From Cupriavidus pampae (GTDB lineage: Bacteria > Pseudomonadota > Gammaproteobacteria > Burkholderiales > Burkholderiaceae): 64,000 nt of DNA. The DNA lies in NCBI RefSeq assembly GCF_914271485.1, contig NZ_CAJZAG010000004.1:186001-250000 (forward strand). The letters run 5' to 3'. A model generated the notes under the pieces. The model was not told where the DNA came from and searched no databases. It saw only the letters and a program-made list of their open reading frames with translations. This document shows, in pieces, positions 43,293 to 52,391 of this stretch (position 1 is the stretch's first letter; every line of letters starts with the position of its first letter). The position numbers were made by a program, and so were the translations under genes.

Positions 43293-44878
43293 GCGAGATT
43301 CTGGTCAAGGGCGATTCCGCCGACGTCATGCTGCTGCTCGAGGGGACCTTCCCCTATGTGAGCGGTGGTGTGTCGAGCTGGGTGAATCAAATGATCCGGG
43401 CGTTTCCGGATATCCGTTTCGGCATCGTCTTCATCGGCAGCCGGCGCGAAGATTATGGCGACATGGCCTACACGTTGCCGGACAACGTGGTCCATCTGGA
43501 AACGCACTTCCTGTATGACTTTCCGCCGCCGCCGCTAGTCCATGGCAGCCCCGGCGACGAGCGGGCGTTCGCGCGTGCCGACGAGCTGCACGAGATATTG
43601 CGCGAGCCCGGCCAGGAGGCACGCGCGGGTGAACTGATCCGCGAACTGATGCCCGCGCTGCGCGAGGGTGGGGCGCTGTCCGAGGATGCGTTTCTGTACA
43701 GCAAGCGCGCGTGGCAGACCATCACGGAACAGTACCGCCGCTTCTGCACGGACCCGTCGTTCACCGACTACTTCTGGACCATCCGCATCATGCACAAGCC
43801 GCTGTGGCAGCTGGTGCGTATTGCGGACAACCTGATTCCGGCCAAGGTCTATCACACGGTGTCCACCGGCTATGCGGGTTTTCTCGGCGCGATGCTGCGC
43901 TACCGCAATGCGCGGCCGCTGCTGGTGTCGGAACACGGCATCTACACCAAGGAACGCAAGATCGATCTGTTCCAGAGCCAGTGGATCCGCGACAACCGCA
44001 ACGTGTTCGAACGCGACATCTCCCAGATCAGCTACTTCCGCGAACTGTGGGTGCGCTTCTTCGAAACGCTGGGACGGGTCTGCTACGACGCGGGCGACGA
44101 GATCGTGGCGCTGTACGAAGGTAACCGCCGCCGTCAGGTACAGGATGGCGCGCGCGCCGAACGCACGCGCAATATTCCCAACGGCATCAACCTGCCGCGG
44201 CTGGCCGCGCTGCGCGACAAGCGCGCGCCCGGTGTGCCGCCGGTGATGTGCCTGATCGGCCGAGTGGTGCCGATCAAGGACATCAAGACATTTATCCGCG
44301 CGATGCTGACCGTGGTGCGCGAATATCCGGAGGCCGAAGGCTGGATCGCGGGTCCGGAGGATGAAGATCCGGAATACGCGCGCGAATGCCGCAGCCTGGC
44401 CGAGAGTCTCGGCCTTGGCGAGAAGGTGAAATTCCTCGGCTTCCAGCGCATCGACGAACTGCTGCCGAAGGTCGGCGTGATGGTGCTCAGCTCGATTTCC
44501 GAGGCATTGCCGCTGGTCGTGCTCGAAGGCTTTGCCGCGGGGGTGCCGTGCGTGACGACCGACGTCGGTTCGTGCCGCGAGCTGATCTTCGGCCTGCCCG
44601 GCGAGGATGCCGATCTGGGCGCCGCCGGCGGGGTGGTGCGCATTGCCGATCCGGCCGCGCTGGCCGAGGCCTCGCTCGCGTTGCTGGCCAACCCCACGCG
44701 CTGGCAGAACGCGCAGGCGGCCGGCATTGCGCGTGTGGAACGCTACTACACGCAGGAACGGATGGTGGGCAGTTATCGCGAGCTCTACACGTCGCTGATG
44801 GACAAGCCGGACCACGGTAAAGACAGCTCCGGCGGCAGCGGCAATCCCGCGCGCTGCCCGGTGCACGGAGGACACTGA
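43289..44878 (+). CDS. pelF: Pel glycosyltransferase PelF
   Basis: This 529-aa cytosolic GT4-family glycosyltransferase polymerises amino-sugar units from UDP-sugars. The N-terminal LLLEGTFPYVSGGVSSWVNQ is the PelF hallmark. The acceptor-side SEHGIYTKERKIDL and the donor-site EX7E motif (Glu405 and Glu413 in SEALPLVVLEGFAAGVP) are intact. It overlaps pelE by 4 bp and lies 1 bp before pelG. The 25-residue C-terminal tail (Gly/Ser, then CPVHGGH) is unconserved. Confidence 0.95.
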   Translation: MSEILVKGDSADVMLLLEGTFPYVSGGVSSWVNQMIRAFPDIRFGIVFIGSRREDYGDMAYTLPDNVVHLETHFLYDFPPPPLVHGSPGDERAFARADELHEILREPGQEARAGELIRELMPALREGGALSEDAFLYSKRAWQTITEQYRRFCTDPSFTDYFWTIRIMHKPLWQLVRIADNLIPAKVYHTVSTGYAGFLGAMLRYRNARPLLVSEHGIYTKERKIDLFQSQWIRDNRNVFERDISQISYFRELWVRFFETLGRVCYDAGDEIVALYEGNRRRQVQDGARAERTRNIPNGINLPRLAALRDKRAPGVPPVMCLIGRVVPIKDIKTFIRAMLTVVREYPEAEGWIAGPEDEDPEYARECRSLAESLGLGEKVKFLGFQRIDELLPKVGVMVLSSISEALPLVVLEGFAAGVPCVTTDVGSCRELIFGLPGEDADLGAAGGVVRIADPAALAEASLALLANPTRWQNAQAAGIARVERYYTQERMVGSYRELYTSLMDKPDHGKDSSGGSGNPARCPVHGGH

Positions 44879-44879
44879 C

Positions 44880-46250
44880 ATGGCCGGCATCGGTTTCGAG
44901 TTACGCAAGATGCTGCGTCGGGACAGCCTGACGGGCATGCTGAGCGCCTATGCCTATGCGGGCGTGATCAGTTCCGGCCCGTGGGTGCTGTCGATCGTCG
45001 GCATCCTGCTGATCGGTCTGCTGTCGATCGGCTTTGTGGTGCCGGGGCTGCTGATCACGCAGTTCCAGGTGTCCGTGACTTACCTGATAGCGGTGAGCCT
45101 GATCCTGACCGGGCCCATGCAGCTGTCGTTCACGCGCTTCACGTCGGACCGTCTGTTCGAGAAGAAGGACCACCTGATCCTGTCGAACTTCCATGCGGTG
45201 GCGCTGCTGGTGACGGTATTGTCGGGCGCGATCGGCGTGGCATGCGCGCTGTTCTTCTTTCCCGAGCAATCGGTGCTGTACCGGCTGCTGATGGTCGCGG
45301 GCTTCGTGATCATGAGCAACATCTGGATCGCGGTGATTTTCCTGTCGGGGATGAAGCAGTACAAGGCCATCGTCTGGACCTTCCTCGTCGGCTATGCGAT
45401 TACCGTGCTGGCGGCATTGCTGCTGCGCGGCCGCGGCCTCGAGGGCCTGCTGGGCGGCTTCGTGGTCGGCCAGCTGTGTCTGCTGGTGGGCATGATCACG
45501 CTGATCTACCGCAACTACACGAGCCAGCGGTTCATGTCGTTCGAGGTGTTCCAGCGCAAGAACCTGTATCCGAGCCTGGTCATCATCGGCCTGCTGTACA
45601 ACCTCGGTATCTGGCTCGACAAGTTCATGTTCTGGTACGCGCCGTCCACGGGGCAGCTCGTGATCGGTCCGTTGCACGCGTCGCTGATCTATGACATTCC
45701 CGTGTTTCTCGCGTATCTCGCGATTATCCCAGGCATGGCCGTGTTTCTGGTGCGCATCGAGACCGATTTCGTCGAGTACTACGATGCGTTCTACAACGCG
45801 GTGCGCGGCGGCAGCTCGCTCGAGCATATCGAGGACATGCGCAACACGATGGTCCAGACCATCCGCCTCGGGCTGTACGAGATCGTCAAGGTGCAGGCCA
45901 TCGCGGCGCTGGTGCTGTTCGTGATCGGCCGCTGGGTGCTCGACGTGCTCGGCATCTCCGAACTCTATCTGCCACTGCTGTATGTGGACGTGATTGGCGC
46001 CAGCCTGCAGGTGGTGCTGCTCGGTGTGCTGAACATCTACTTCTACCTGGACCGTCGGCGCGAGGTACTGCTGCTGACCGGTACGTTCGTGGTGCTCAAC
46101 TTCGTGCTGACCCGATTGACGCTCGAACTGGGCCCGGCCTGGTACGGCTATGGCTTCGCGGTGTCGCTGCTGCTGGTGGTGGCGCTGGCCCTGTACCTGC
46201 TCGACCGCAAGCTCGACCGCCTCGAGTACGAAACCTACATGCTCCAGTAA
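44880..46250 (+). CDS. pelG: Pel inner-membrane transporter PelG
   Basis: This 456-aa polytopic membrane protein has about 12 helices, related to polysaccharide flippases, and is thought to form the inner-membrane channel with PelD and PelE. The first residues GIGFELRKMLRRDSLTGML are the usual PelG start, and FYNAVRGGSSLEHIEDMRN is a conserved cytosolic loop. It is the last gene of the operon; a strong terminator follows 53 bp later. Confidence 0.94.
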   Translation: MAGIGFELRKMLRRDSLTGMLSAYAYAGVISSGPWVLSIVGILLIGLLSIGFVVPGLLITQFQVSVTYLIAVSLILTGPMQLSFTRFTSDRLFEKKDHLILSNFHAVALLVTVLSGAIGVACALFFFPEQSVLYRLLMVAGFVIMSNIWIAVIFLSGMKQYKAIVWTFLVGYAITVLAALLLRGRGLEGLLGGFVVGQLCLLVGMITLIYRNYTSQRFMSFEVFQRKNLYPSLVIIGLLYNLGIWLDKFMFWYAPSTGQLVIGPLHASLIYDIPVFLAYLAIIPGMAVFLVRIETDFVEYYDAFYNAVRGGSSLEHIEDMRNTMVQTIRLGLYEIVKVQAIAALVLFVIGRWVLDVLGISELYLPLLYVDVIGASLQVVLLGVLNIYFYLDRRREVLLLTGTFVVLNFVLTRLTLELGPAWYGYGFAVSLLLVVALALYLLDRKLDRLEYETYMLQ

Positions 46251-46302
46251 TACTGGTGTGCCGGGCGCCGCATGCGCGGTTTCCCGCCCCTCCGTGTTCC
46301 CG

Positions 46303-46329
46303 ACGCCCGCGCACCCCGCGGGCGTTTTT
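46303..46329 (+). terminator. Rho-independent terminator of the pel operon
   Basis: Arms ACGCCCGCG / CGCGGGCGT with a 5-nt loop are followed directly by five Ts and then CTTTG. It lies 53 nt after pelG. Confidence 0.9.
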
Positions 46330-46504
46330 CTTTGTGGCACCTTTCGAATAGCTTTCGATTCGGCTCCGGGGCAGCACTTCCGCAACAATACGCTCGCTTG
46401 GCCGCGCCGCAGGCTCGACTTGCGGTGCTGCGATTAGGTAACATGACGCGGCATCGGCGTTTTCGGGCCCTTGCTTGCGGCCTATGTCTCCCGTGCTTCA
46501 CCAG

Positions 46505-46538
46505 GTAACCGCTTTAACCGATTTAACCGATTTAACCG
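46505..46538 (+). repeat. TTTAACCG 9-bp direct repeats before the response regulator gene
   Basis: TTTAACCG occurs at 46513, 46522 and 46531, with a partial GTAACCG at 46505, giving four units at an exact 9-bp period. They sit 49 bp before the response-regulator ATG in the 336-bp gap 46251-46586, whose other element is the pel terminator. They may be binding sites for the regulator itself. Confidence 0.65.
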
Positions 46539-46586
46539 CTTGGCCGTGCCCGCCAGAGAGAGGCAGCTGTATCGCAGAGGGATGTA

Positions 46587-47285
46587 ATGAGAATCGCGTC
46601 AGTCGAGGACGACGAAAGTCAGGCCGAGCAGATTCGGACGCTTCTCGATGAAGCCGGCTTCACCTGTACGAGCTTTGCGACCGGGTCCGCGTTCCTGCGG
46701 GCGTTGCGCGACCAGGTATTCGACCTGCTGGTGATCGACTGGCAGTTGCCCGATATGACCGGCCACGAGGTCGTGAGCTGGGTGCGCCAGCAGTCCGGCC
46801 GCCTGCCGCCGGTGCTGTTCGTCACGAGCCGCGCCGAGGAAAGCGATATTGTCGCCGGGCTTGCGGTCGGTGCCGATGACTACATGGCCAAGCCGATTCG
46901 CCCGGGAGAGCTGGTCGCGCGCGTGCGCGCGCTGTTGCGTCGCGCGTACCCGGAGGCCCAGCAGGAACAGTTGATCCGCCATGGCGCGTACCTGCTCGAT
47001 GCGCGCGCGCGTGCGATCACGTTGGCGGGCGAACCCGTCGAATTGTCACCCCGCGAGTTCGACCTCGCGTTGTTCCTGTTCCGGAACATCGGCAGGCTGC
47101 TGTCGCGCGACGTGGTCGAGCAGGCGGTCTGGGGCCGCACCATGGACGCGGGCTCGCGCACGCTCGACACCCATATCTCGCGCCTGCGCATCAAGCTCGG
47201 GCTGCGGCCAGACAACGGCGTACGCCTGACCTCCGTCTATTCGCATGGCTACCGCTTCGAGGAGGCGGGGGGCGCCGATGCGTGA
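46587..47285 (+). CDS. OmpR-family response regulator (TCS pair 1)
   Basis: This 232-aa regulator has a receiver (1-115: acidic Glu7/Asp8/Asp9, phospho-acceptor Asp51 in VIDWQLPDM, Lys102 in MAKPI) and a winged-helix DNA-binding domain (about 130-228; SPREFDLALFLFRN, TLDTHISRLRIKLG, YSHGYRFE). The stop overlaps the kinase gene by 8 bp. It is closely similar in layout and wording to the regulator at 51014-51730. Confidence 0.93.
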   Translation: MRIASVEDDESQAEQIRTLLDEAGFTCTSFATGSAFLRALRDQVFDLLVIDWQLPDMTGHEVVSWVRQQSGRLPPVLFVTSRAEESDIVAGLAVGADDYMAKPIRPGELVARVRALLRRAYPEAQQEQLIRHGAYLLDARARAITLAGEPVELSPREFDLALFLFRNIGRLLSRDVVEQAVWGRTMDAGSRTLDTHISRLRIKLGLRPDNGVRLTSVYSHGYRFEEAGGADA

Positions 47286-48981
47286 GCCCGCGCGATTCCG
47301 GCAGCGCACGCTGCTCGAATGGGGGCTGCTTCTCGCCGTCGTCACGCTGGCCATGGTGGCCTCCGTGCATTTCAACTGGAGCGCGCGCGTAGACCTCGCG
47401 ATCATGGATGTCGCGGTGGTGCCGCGCCTGCATGCCGCCGAGGAGGATGGCGGCATCGACACCGTCGGTGCGCTATGGTTCTGGGCCGGCACGCTCGTGC
47501 CAGTGTGGCTCGCCGCCTACGCGGCGCTGCGGCTCACGCCTCGTGGCGCACTGCTATCGACCATGGTGCTGATGGCCGCGTTATTCGGCGCCAGCGTGGG
47601 GGCCGTTACCTGTGCCGATGCCTGGTTCGCGCCGGCGACCGGGTTGCTCGGTTGCCTGCTGTTCTATCCGTTATGGAGCTGGCGTCGGCAGGAGGCCGCC
47701 CTGCGCTTTTTGAGCGCCGAGGTGGAACGACTGTCGCGTGAGCCGGGTCTGCATGCCGCACGGCCGCCGCGCGATCGCACGCTCGACGGCAGCATGCAGG
47801 CGGTCTACGGCATGACCGCCCAGCTGCGCGATATGCGGAGGTTCCTCGCCGATGGCCTCGAGAGCCTGCCCGAGGCAACCGTGATCTGCGATGCCGATGG
47901 CGTGATCCTGGTGGCCAACCGGCGCGCGGTGGCGCTGGTGCCCGCGGTGCTGTCCGGCATTAACTCGCGCGATCCACGCGAGTCCGGCGATGGCCTCGAT
48001 CCGCCCGCGCTGCCTGACGTCGTCGAGGCCCTGTTCCCGGTGCCGGGCCCGGGTCTCGCTTACTGGGACGCGTTGTGCGCGACGCTCGAGGACGATGCCC
48101 CGGTGGTGTCGTCGGCCGATTCGCATGGCGTGGAGCTTGCCACCGAGAGCGATCGACGCTACCTGCTACATGGCGCGGCATTGCACGGCGAGACCGGACG
48201 CCCGGCGGGCGCGATCGTCAGCTTTATCGACATTACCGCGGTACGACGCGCCGAGCGGCAGCGCGAACAGACCATGCACTTCCTGTCGCACGATATGCGC
48301 TCGCCGCAGGCATCGATCCTCGCGCTGATCGATCTGCAGTCGCGCCCCGAGCGCGCGCTGCCGGAGGCGGTACTGCTCGCGCGTATCGGCGAGCTCGCGC
48401 ACCGCACGCTTGCACTCGCGGACGACTTCATTCGACTGGCGCAGGCCGAGTCGCAGACGCTGTCGTTCACGCCGGCCGATCTGCAGGGGCTGGTCCTCGA
48501 TGCCACGGACGAACTATGGGCGCTCGCCAAAGCGCGCGGCATCGAACTGCGCCTCGAGCTCGAGCCGGACTGTCCGCAGTTGCGCGTCGTACCGGCACTG
48601 CTCGTGCGCGCGATCGCCAATCTGGTCAGCAACGCGATCAAGTTCAGCCCACAGGGGCATCCGGTCGACGTGCGGCTGCGCCGCGGGCGTGGTCATGTCG
48701 CGATCGAGGTGGCCGACGAAGGTCCCGGCATCGCGCGGGCCGATCATGCGCGCTTGTTCCGCCCATTCAGTCGTGTGCACGAGGGCGGCGGCGAAGCTCC
48801 TGCTGGCAGCGGACTCGGCCTGGTCTTCGTGAAGACCGTGGCGGAGCGTCACGGTGGCCGCGTGACCGTGCAGAGCGACGTGGGCCGTGGCGCCACGTTC
48901 GCGTTGTTGCTGCCGGTGCGCGGTGAGCCCACGCAAGACGACGCGCTCTCCGTGAGCAGCCGCACGGATGCAGTGAACTGA
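47278..48981 (+). CDS. Membrane histidine kinase (TCS pair 1)
   Basis: This 567-aa sensor kinase has an N-terminal helix (12-32), a short loop of about 40 residues, then three membrane helices (about 65-140). The outline is like the membrane end of CHASE2 kinases with most of the outer domain lost. A PAS-like domain (about 190-320), the H-box SHDMRSPQASILAL with His338, an N-box NLVSNAIKFS and G-box DEGPGIARADH / GSGLGLVFVKT follow. All catalytic motifs are intact, so it should autophosphorylate and pass phosphate to the regulator encoded just upstream. The signal is unknown. Confidence 0.9.
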   Translation: MREPARFRQRTLLEWGLLLAVVTLAMVASVHFNWSARVDLAIMDVAVVPRLHAAEEDGGIDTVGALWFWAGTLVPVWLAAYAALRLTPRGALLSTMVLMAALFGASVGAVTCADAWFAPATGLLGCLLFYPLWSWRRQEAALRFLSAEVERLSREPGLHAARPPRDRTLDGSMQAVYGMTAQLRDMRRFLADGLESLPEATVICDADGVILVANRRAVALVPAVLSGINSRDPRESGDGLDPPALPDVVEALFPVPGPGLAYWDALCATLEDDAPVVSSADSHGVELATESDRRYLLHGAALHGETGRPAGAIVSFIDITAVRRAERQREQTMHFLSHDMRSPQASILALIDLQSRPERALPEAVLLARIGELAHRTLALADDFIRLAQAESQTLSFTPADLQGLVLDATDELWALAKARGIELRLELEPDCPQLRVVPALLVRAIANLVSNAIKFSPQGHPVDVRLRRGRGHVAIEVADEGPGIARADHARLFRPFSRVHEGGGEAPAGSGLGLVFVKTVAERHGGRVTVQSDVGRGATFALLLPVRGEPTQDDALSVSSRTDAVN

Positions 48982-49149
48982 AGCAGTGAACTGAAGCATC
49001 GGGGTGGCATTAACGGACGACACGCGACACGCGTTGACGCATGTTTGTGTCACCCGTAATGGTTCCCGCGCGGACACAATTGTTGGCAATCCGATCGCTC
49101 GAACTTGCCTACCATCTCAGGCGCTGCGGACTCCGCATCCGTAGTCTTT

Positions 49150-49189
49150 GTGCCCGCGCCAGCCCGTCATGCAGTTCTGGCGCGGGCAC
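49150..49189. terminator. Bidirectional hairpin between the two kinase genes
   Basis: Perfect 13-bp arms GTGCCCGCGCCAG / CTGGCGCGGGCAC with a 14-nt loop sit between convergent genes. A GTTATTT follows on the + strand. It is probably a shared terminator. Confidence 0.65.
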
Positions 49190-49190
49190 G

Positions 49191-51017
49191 TTATTTCACT
49201 CCCCACCATTGCCACCAACACCACGCCGGGCCGCTCGCACGCGGCGGGCAGGCCGGCAAGACAATCGTGAACTCGCTACCGACGCCCAACGTTGAGCTAC
49301 AGCGAATCTGTCCCTGTGCCTTGCGAATGGCGGCGTACGCGAAAGCCAGCCCCAGGCCGTTGCCGGTCGCGGACTCGGCACCCGCCGCCGTGGCGAACCG
49401 GCGAAACCGCTCGAAGATGTGAGGCAGGTCCTGAGGCCGGATGCCCGGACCGCGATCGATGATCGCGATTTCGACATGCCGCCGGACCCGCCGCACACGA
49501 CACTGCACGGTGTCATTGGCCGACCCGTACTTGATCGCGTTGTCCAGCACGTTCGTGATCGCGCGAAACAGGCTGTCATGTTCGGCGCGCACGATACAGA
49601 GCTGACCGTCCGACTCCAGTAGCCGAAACGAGATGCCGCGTCGCTGCGCAGTCGGCGTCATGGCGTCGATGGCATCGAGCACGATGCCAGTGGCGTCCAC
49701 ATCCGCAGGCCGATATTCCAGGACATGCAGTTCGCTGAGTCGTACGAAGTCGTCGACCATGGTCAACGTACGCCGCGCATGCGCCTCGATCTTGGTGAAC
49801 AGGTCGGGCTCGGTCTGGTACATCGCGCTGGTGCGGGCCATGTCGAGCAATGCGAGGATCGAGGCCTGGGGCGAGCGCATGTCGTGCGACAGGCTCGTCA
49901 TCATGGCCTCGCCGCGATGGCCGCCAAGGGACAGGATTGCGCGGGCCAATCGTTCGAGCGGCGATACGTAGTGTCCGCGAAAGAGGACCAGGATTCCCGC
50001 GAGCGCCACCAGGATCAGTGCGCTGACCATCGAGATCAACAGCAGCTTGCGCCGGTGCGCCTCGATGCGTATCTCTAGCTGCGCTGTCGCCGGCTCCAGA
50101 GCCGCGTCGCGAAAACGTGCGATCGCATCGGTGCCTTGACGGTAGACGTCGACGAATGTGGCAGGCTGCATCGTTTCGTGAATCGCGCGGTCGCCCGCGT
50201 CGATGAACTGCCGCGCGTACAGATAGGCATTGTGGAAGTACGTGTCCGTGACGGCATCCGCGTCGTCCTGCAACAGTTCGCGATAGGACTTGCTGGCAAG
50301 CTGTAGTCCGACCAGATCGCGTAGTTGCAGCACGCGCCCTTCCATGATCGCCACGCGTTCGCGGTCGGCGCGGGTCAGGTGCCGGCTCATTACCAGCGGC
50401 TCGATCAGCAGCGAGCCGAAGCGCACCGCGTATTCGCGCATGTCGGCGATGTTGCGGGCGAGCAGCAGGTGTTGCGCGGCAGTGCCGCTGAATTCGGCGA
50501 CCAACAGCGCGGATTGATTGAGCATCGGCTGAAACGGCTCGTTGGCGGCGATCATACCGTGGATGGCATCGAGCGTGGCATCGTGCACCGCCTGCGTTTC
50601 CACATCCGCGTGCAGTCTGTCCATTTCGGCGCGTGCCGGGACCAGGCGCGCGCGCACCTGCTTCAGCGAGGCGGACATGGTTGCGCAGCGCGCGCAGTCT
50701 GGTTGGTCGAGCGCGCGCTGGAGATCGCGAATTTTCTCATTCGTCACCCGGCGCGCGAGTTCGAGTTGCTCGCGGCGCTGCGCGGCCTGTCCCGGTGGAA
50801 TGCGTCCGAGCAATGCGGTACTGGCCTGCCGCTCGACCGAAGCCGCCTCGTACGCATGCAACAGCGATACGAACAGCCGCATGGCATCACGGGATTTCCG
50901 TAGGTTTATGTACTGGGTGGTTTCGGATTGAATCGTCCAGATGATCGGCAGACTTGCCAGACCGAGCACCATGATGGCGAGCCACCAGTAGTTGCCCCTC
51001 GACGGCAGTCTGATCAT
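49191..51017 (-). CDS. Membrane histidine kinase with large helical sensor (TCS pair 2)
   Basis: This 608-aa kinase has helix 1 (12-28) and helix 2 (about 325-346) flanking a roughly 295-residue all-helical periplasmic domain, like NIT or long four-helix sensors. This domain carries a CxxC pair, Cys108 and Cys111 (DCARC). A HAMP-like stretch leads to the H-box SHDMRSPQASILAL with His378, N-box NVLDNAIKYG and G-box DRGPGIRPQD / GNGLGLAFAY. Start at 51017 overlaps the regulator stop (ATGA). The H-box is identical over 14 residues to that of the kinase at 47278-48981. Confidence 0.9.
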   Translation of the reverse strand: MIRLPSRGNYWWLAIMVLGLASLPIIWTIQSETTQYINLRKSRDAMRLFVSLLHAYEAASVERQASTALLGRIPPGQAAQRREQLELARRVTNEKIRDLQRALDQPDCARCATMSASLKQVRARLVPARAEMDRLHADVETQAVHDATLDAIHGMIAANEPFQPMLNQSALLVAEFSGTAAQHLLLARNIADMREYAVRFGSLLIEPLVMSRHLTRADRERVAIMEGRVLQLRDLVGLQLASKSYRELLQDDADAVTDTYFHNAYLYARQFIDAGDRAIHETMQPATFVDVYRQGTDAIARFRDAALEPATAQLEIRIEAHRRKLLLISMVSALILVALAGILVLFRGHYVSPLERLARAILSLGGHRGEAMMTSLSHDMRSPQASILALLDMARTSAMYQTEPDLFTKIEAHARRTLTMVDDFVRLSELHVLEYRPADVDATGIVLDAIDAMTPTAQRRGISFRLLESDGQLCIVRAEHDSLFRAITNVLDNAIKYGSANDTVQCRVRRVRRHVEIAIIDRGPGIRPQDLPHIFERFRRFATAAGAESATGNGLGLAFAYAAIRKAQGQIRCSSTLGVGSEFTIVLPACPPRASGPAWCWWQWWGVK

Positions 51018-51730
51018 CGCGGCAAATCGTGGCTGGACACCTGAGGGATCTCGAGGCGATACCCGTGGTTGTATAGCGAGATGACACGCAAGCCGTTCTC
51101 CGCGCGTAGTCCAAAGCGCACGCGCAGATTGCTGATATGGGCGTCGAGCGTGCGCGACTGCACGGTATGGTTGCGCCCCCAGACCGCGACGTGAAGTCGC
51201 TCCCGCGAGACGATCTGGCCAGCGTTGTCGAACAACTCCCATGCCAGCGCGAATTCGGTGGCGGTCAGATGCACCTCATGCTCGCCGCGTCGCGCCGCGC
51301 CCGAGACGCGGTCCAGCGTGAACGTGCCAATCGTGATGCTCGATTGCGGATCGAGGCCCTTGCGGCGCGTTGCCGATTCGATACGCGCCAGCAGTTCATC
51401 GCGATCGACGGGTTTGCGCAGGAAATCGTCTGCGCCAGATCGCAACGCCGTGGCGACGTCCCGGCCCTCGTTCTTCTGCGTCAGGATGATTGCGGGGGTG
51501 GAGCGATGGTGTCGCATTCTGGCCCACGCGAGGACGTCGATGCCGGACATGTCCGGCAGCATCCAGTCGAGCAGCAGCGCATCGAATTTCTCGGTCTGCA
51601 GCGCGCGGATGAACGTGCGCCCTGTGCCGAACGTCGCGACATCGTGATTCGCGCCATTCAGCCATCGGGTGAGCAGGCTTGCCTGCGTGACGTCATCTTC
51701 CAGCAAAGCGATAAACAGACGGCCACGCAT
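51014..51730 (-). CDS. OmpR-family response regulator (TCS pair 2)
   Basis: This 238-aa regulator has a receiver with Glu11/Asp12/Asp13, phospho-acceptor Asp55 in LLLDWMLPDMSG and Lys106 in LRKPVD. The C-terminal winged helix contains TATEFALAWELFDN, TLDAHISNLRVRFG and YNHGYRLE. Start at 51730 follows GGAGAAG. It is first in the operon with its kinase, the same order as pair 1, but the two operons face each other. Confidence 0.92.
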   Translation of the reverse strand: MRGRLFIALLEDDVTQASLLTRWLNGANHDVATFGTGRTFIRALQTEKFDALLLDWMLPDMSGIDVLAWARMRHHRSTPAIILTQKNEGRDVATALRSGADDFLRKPVDRDELLARIESATRRKGLDPQSSITIGTFTLDRVSGAARRGEHEVHLTATEFALAWELFDNAGQIVSRERLHVAVWGRNHTVQSRTLDAHISNLRVRFGLRAENGLRVISLYNHGYRLEIPQVSSHDLPR

Positions 51731-52040
51731 GACTTCTCCATCGATGTGAGAGTGGTGCCCCTTGTATGACGGCATGGAACCCGTGTTCATCACAGTGTTT
51801 TAACAGATGCTGCCGTGGATCTCCACGACGCGACTGTATTAGATGGTCACAGGCAGCGCGTTGAAACATCAAGGTGCGTCAAGAATGTCGCACGGGAAAA
51901 CCGGCGCACGCATAGTGCGGCAGGACGTTCGTCGTCAGATGACAAGAACACTTTGACGACGGGTCCTGTTGGAGCGAGAGGGGATTGAGGTCATGGCGAC
52001 ATGGCCTCCTTTTTTCTGCCACTACAAAGGGAATATGATC
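51731..52040. other. 310-bp gap upstream of the regulator, no gene seen
   Basis: The stretch should hold the promoter of TCS pair 2. It is less GC-rich than its surroundings around 51770-51960. I recognised no repeat, RNA or inverted repeat marking an insertion-sequence end. Confidence 0.4.
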
Positions 52041-52391
52041 ATGAACGAGGAATTTGTGGACGACGCGCTGTGGGCACGCATTGCGCCGATCGTAACGCCG
52101 TTCAGCAAGCCTCAGGCTTCTCGTGGCGGGCGTGAGCCGGTATCCGATCGCGCGGCCATCACTGGCATTCTGTATGTGTTGCGCACCGGCATCCGTTGGA
52201 ACGCATTGCCACGCGATCTTGGCGCAGGCTCCGGTGTCAGTTGCTGGAGGCGCCTGCGCTACTGGCAGAGTATTGGCGTCTGGAACATGGTGCAGGATGT
52301 GCTGGGCGACAGCCTGCCACAGGAAGCGCGGGTGGATTTCTCCCGCGCACGGCGGGGGCGCCGCGCGCCCGCGCGCGGCAATACGTGCTAG
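52041..52391 (+). pseudogene. IS5-family transposase remnant (N-terminal part)
   Basis: This 116-aa frame matches the N-terminal domain of IS5-type transposases (DUF4096 pattern: DALWARIAPIVTPF, GREPVSDRAAITGILYVLRTGIRWNALPRDLG, WRRLRYWQSIGVW). The DDE catalytic part is absent; after VDFSRARRG the frame ends and the opposite strand codes another gene. In two-frame IS5 elements this would be the first frame, but no second frame follows, so I call it a remnant. GGGA 8 nt before ATG 52041 supports that start. Confidence 0.75.
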
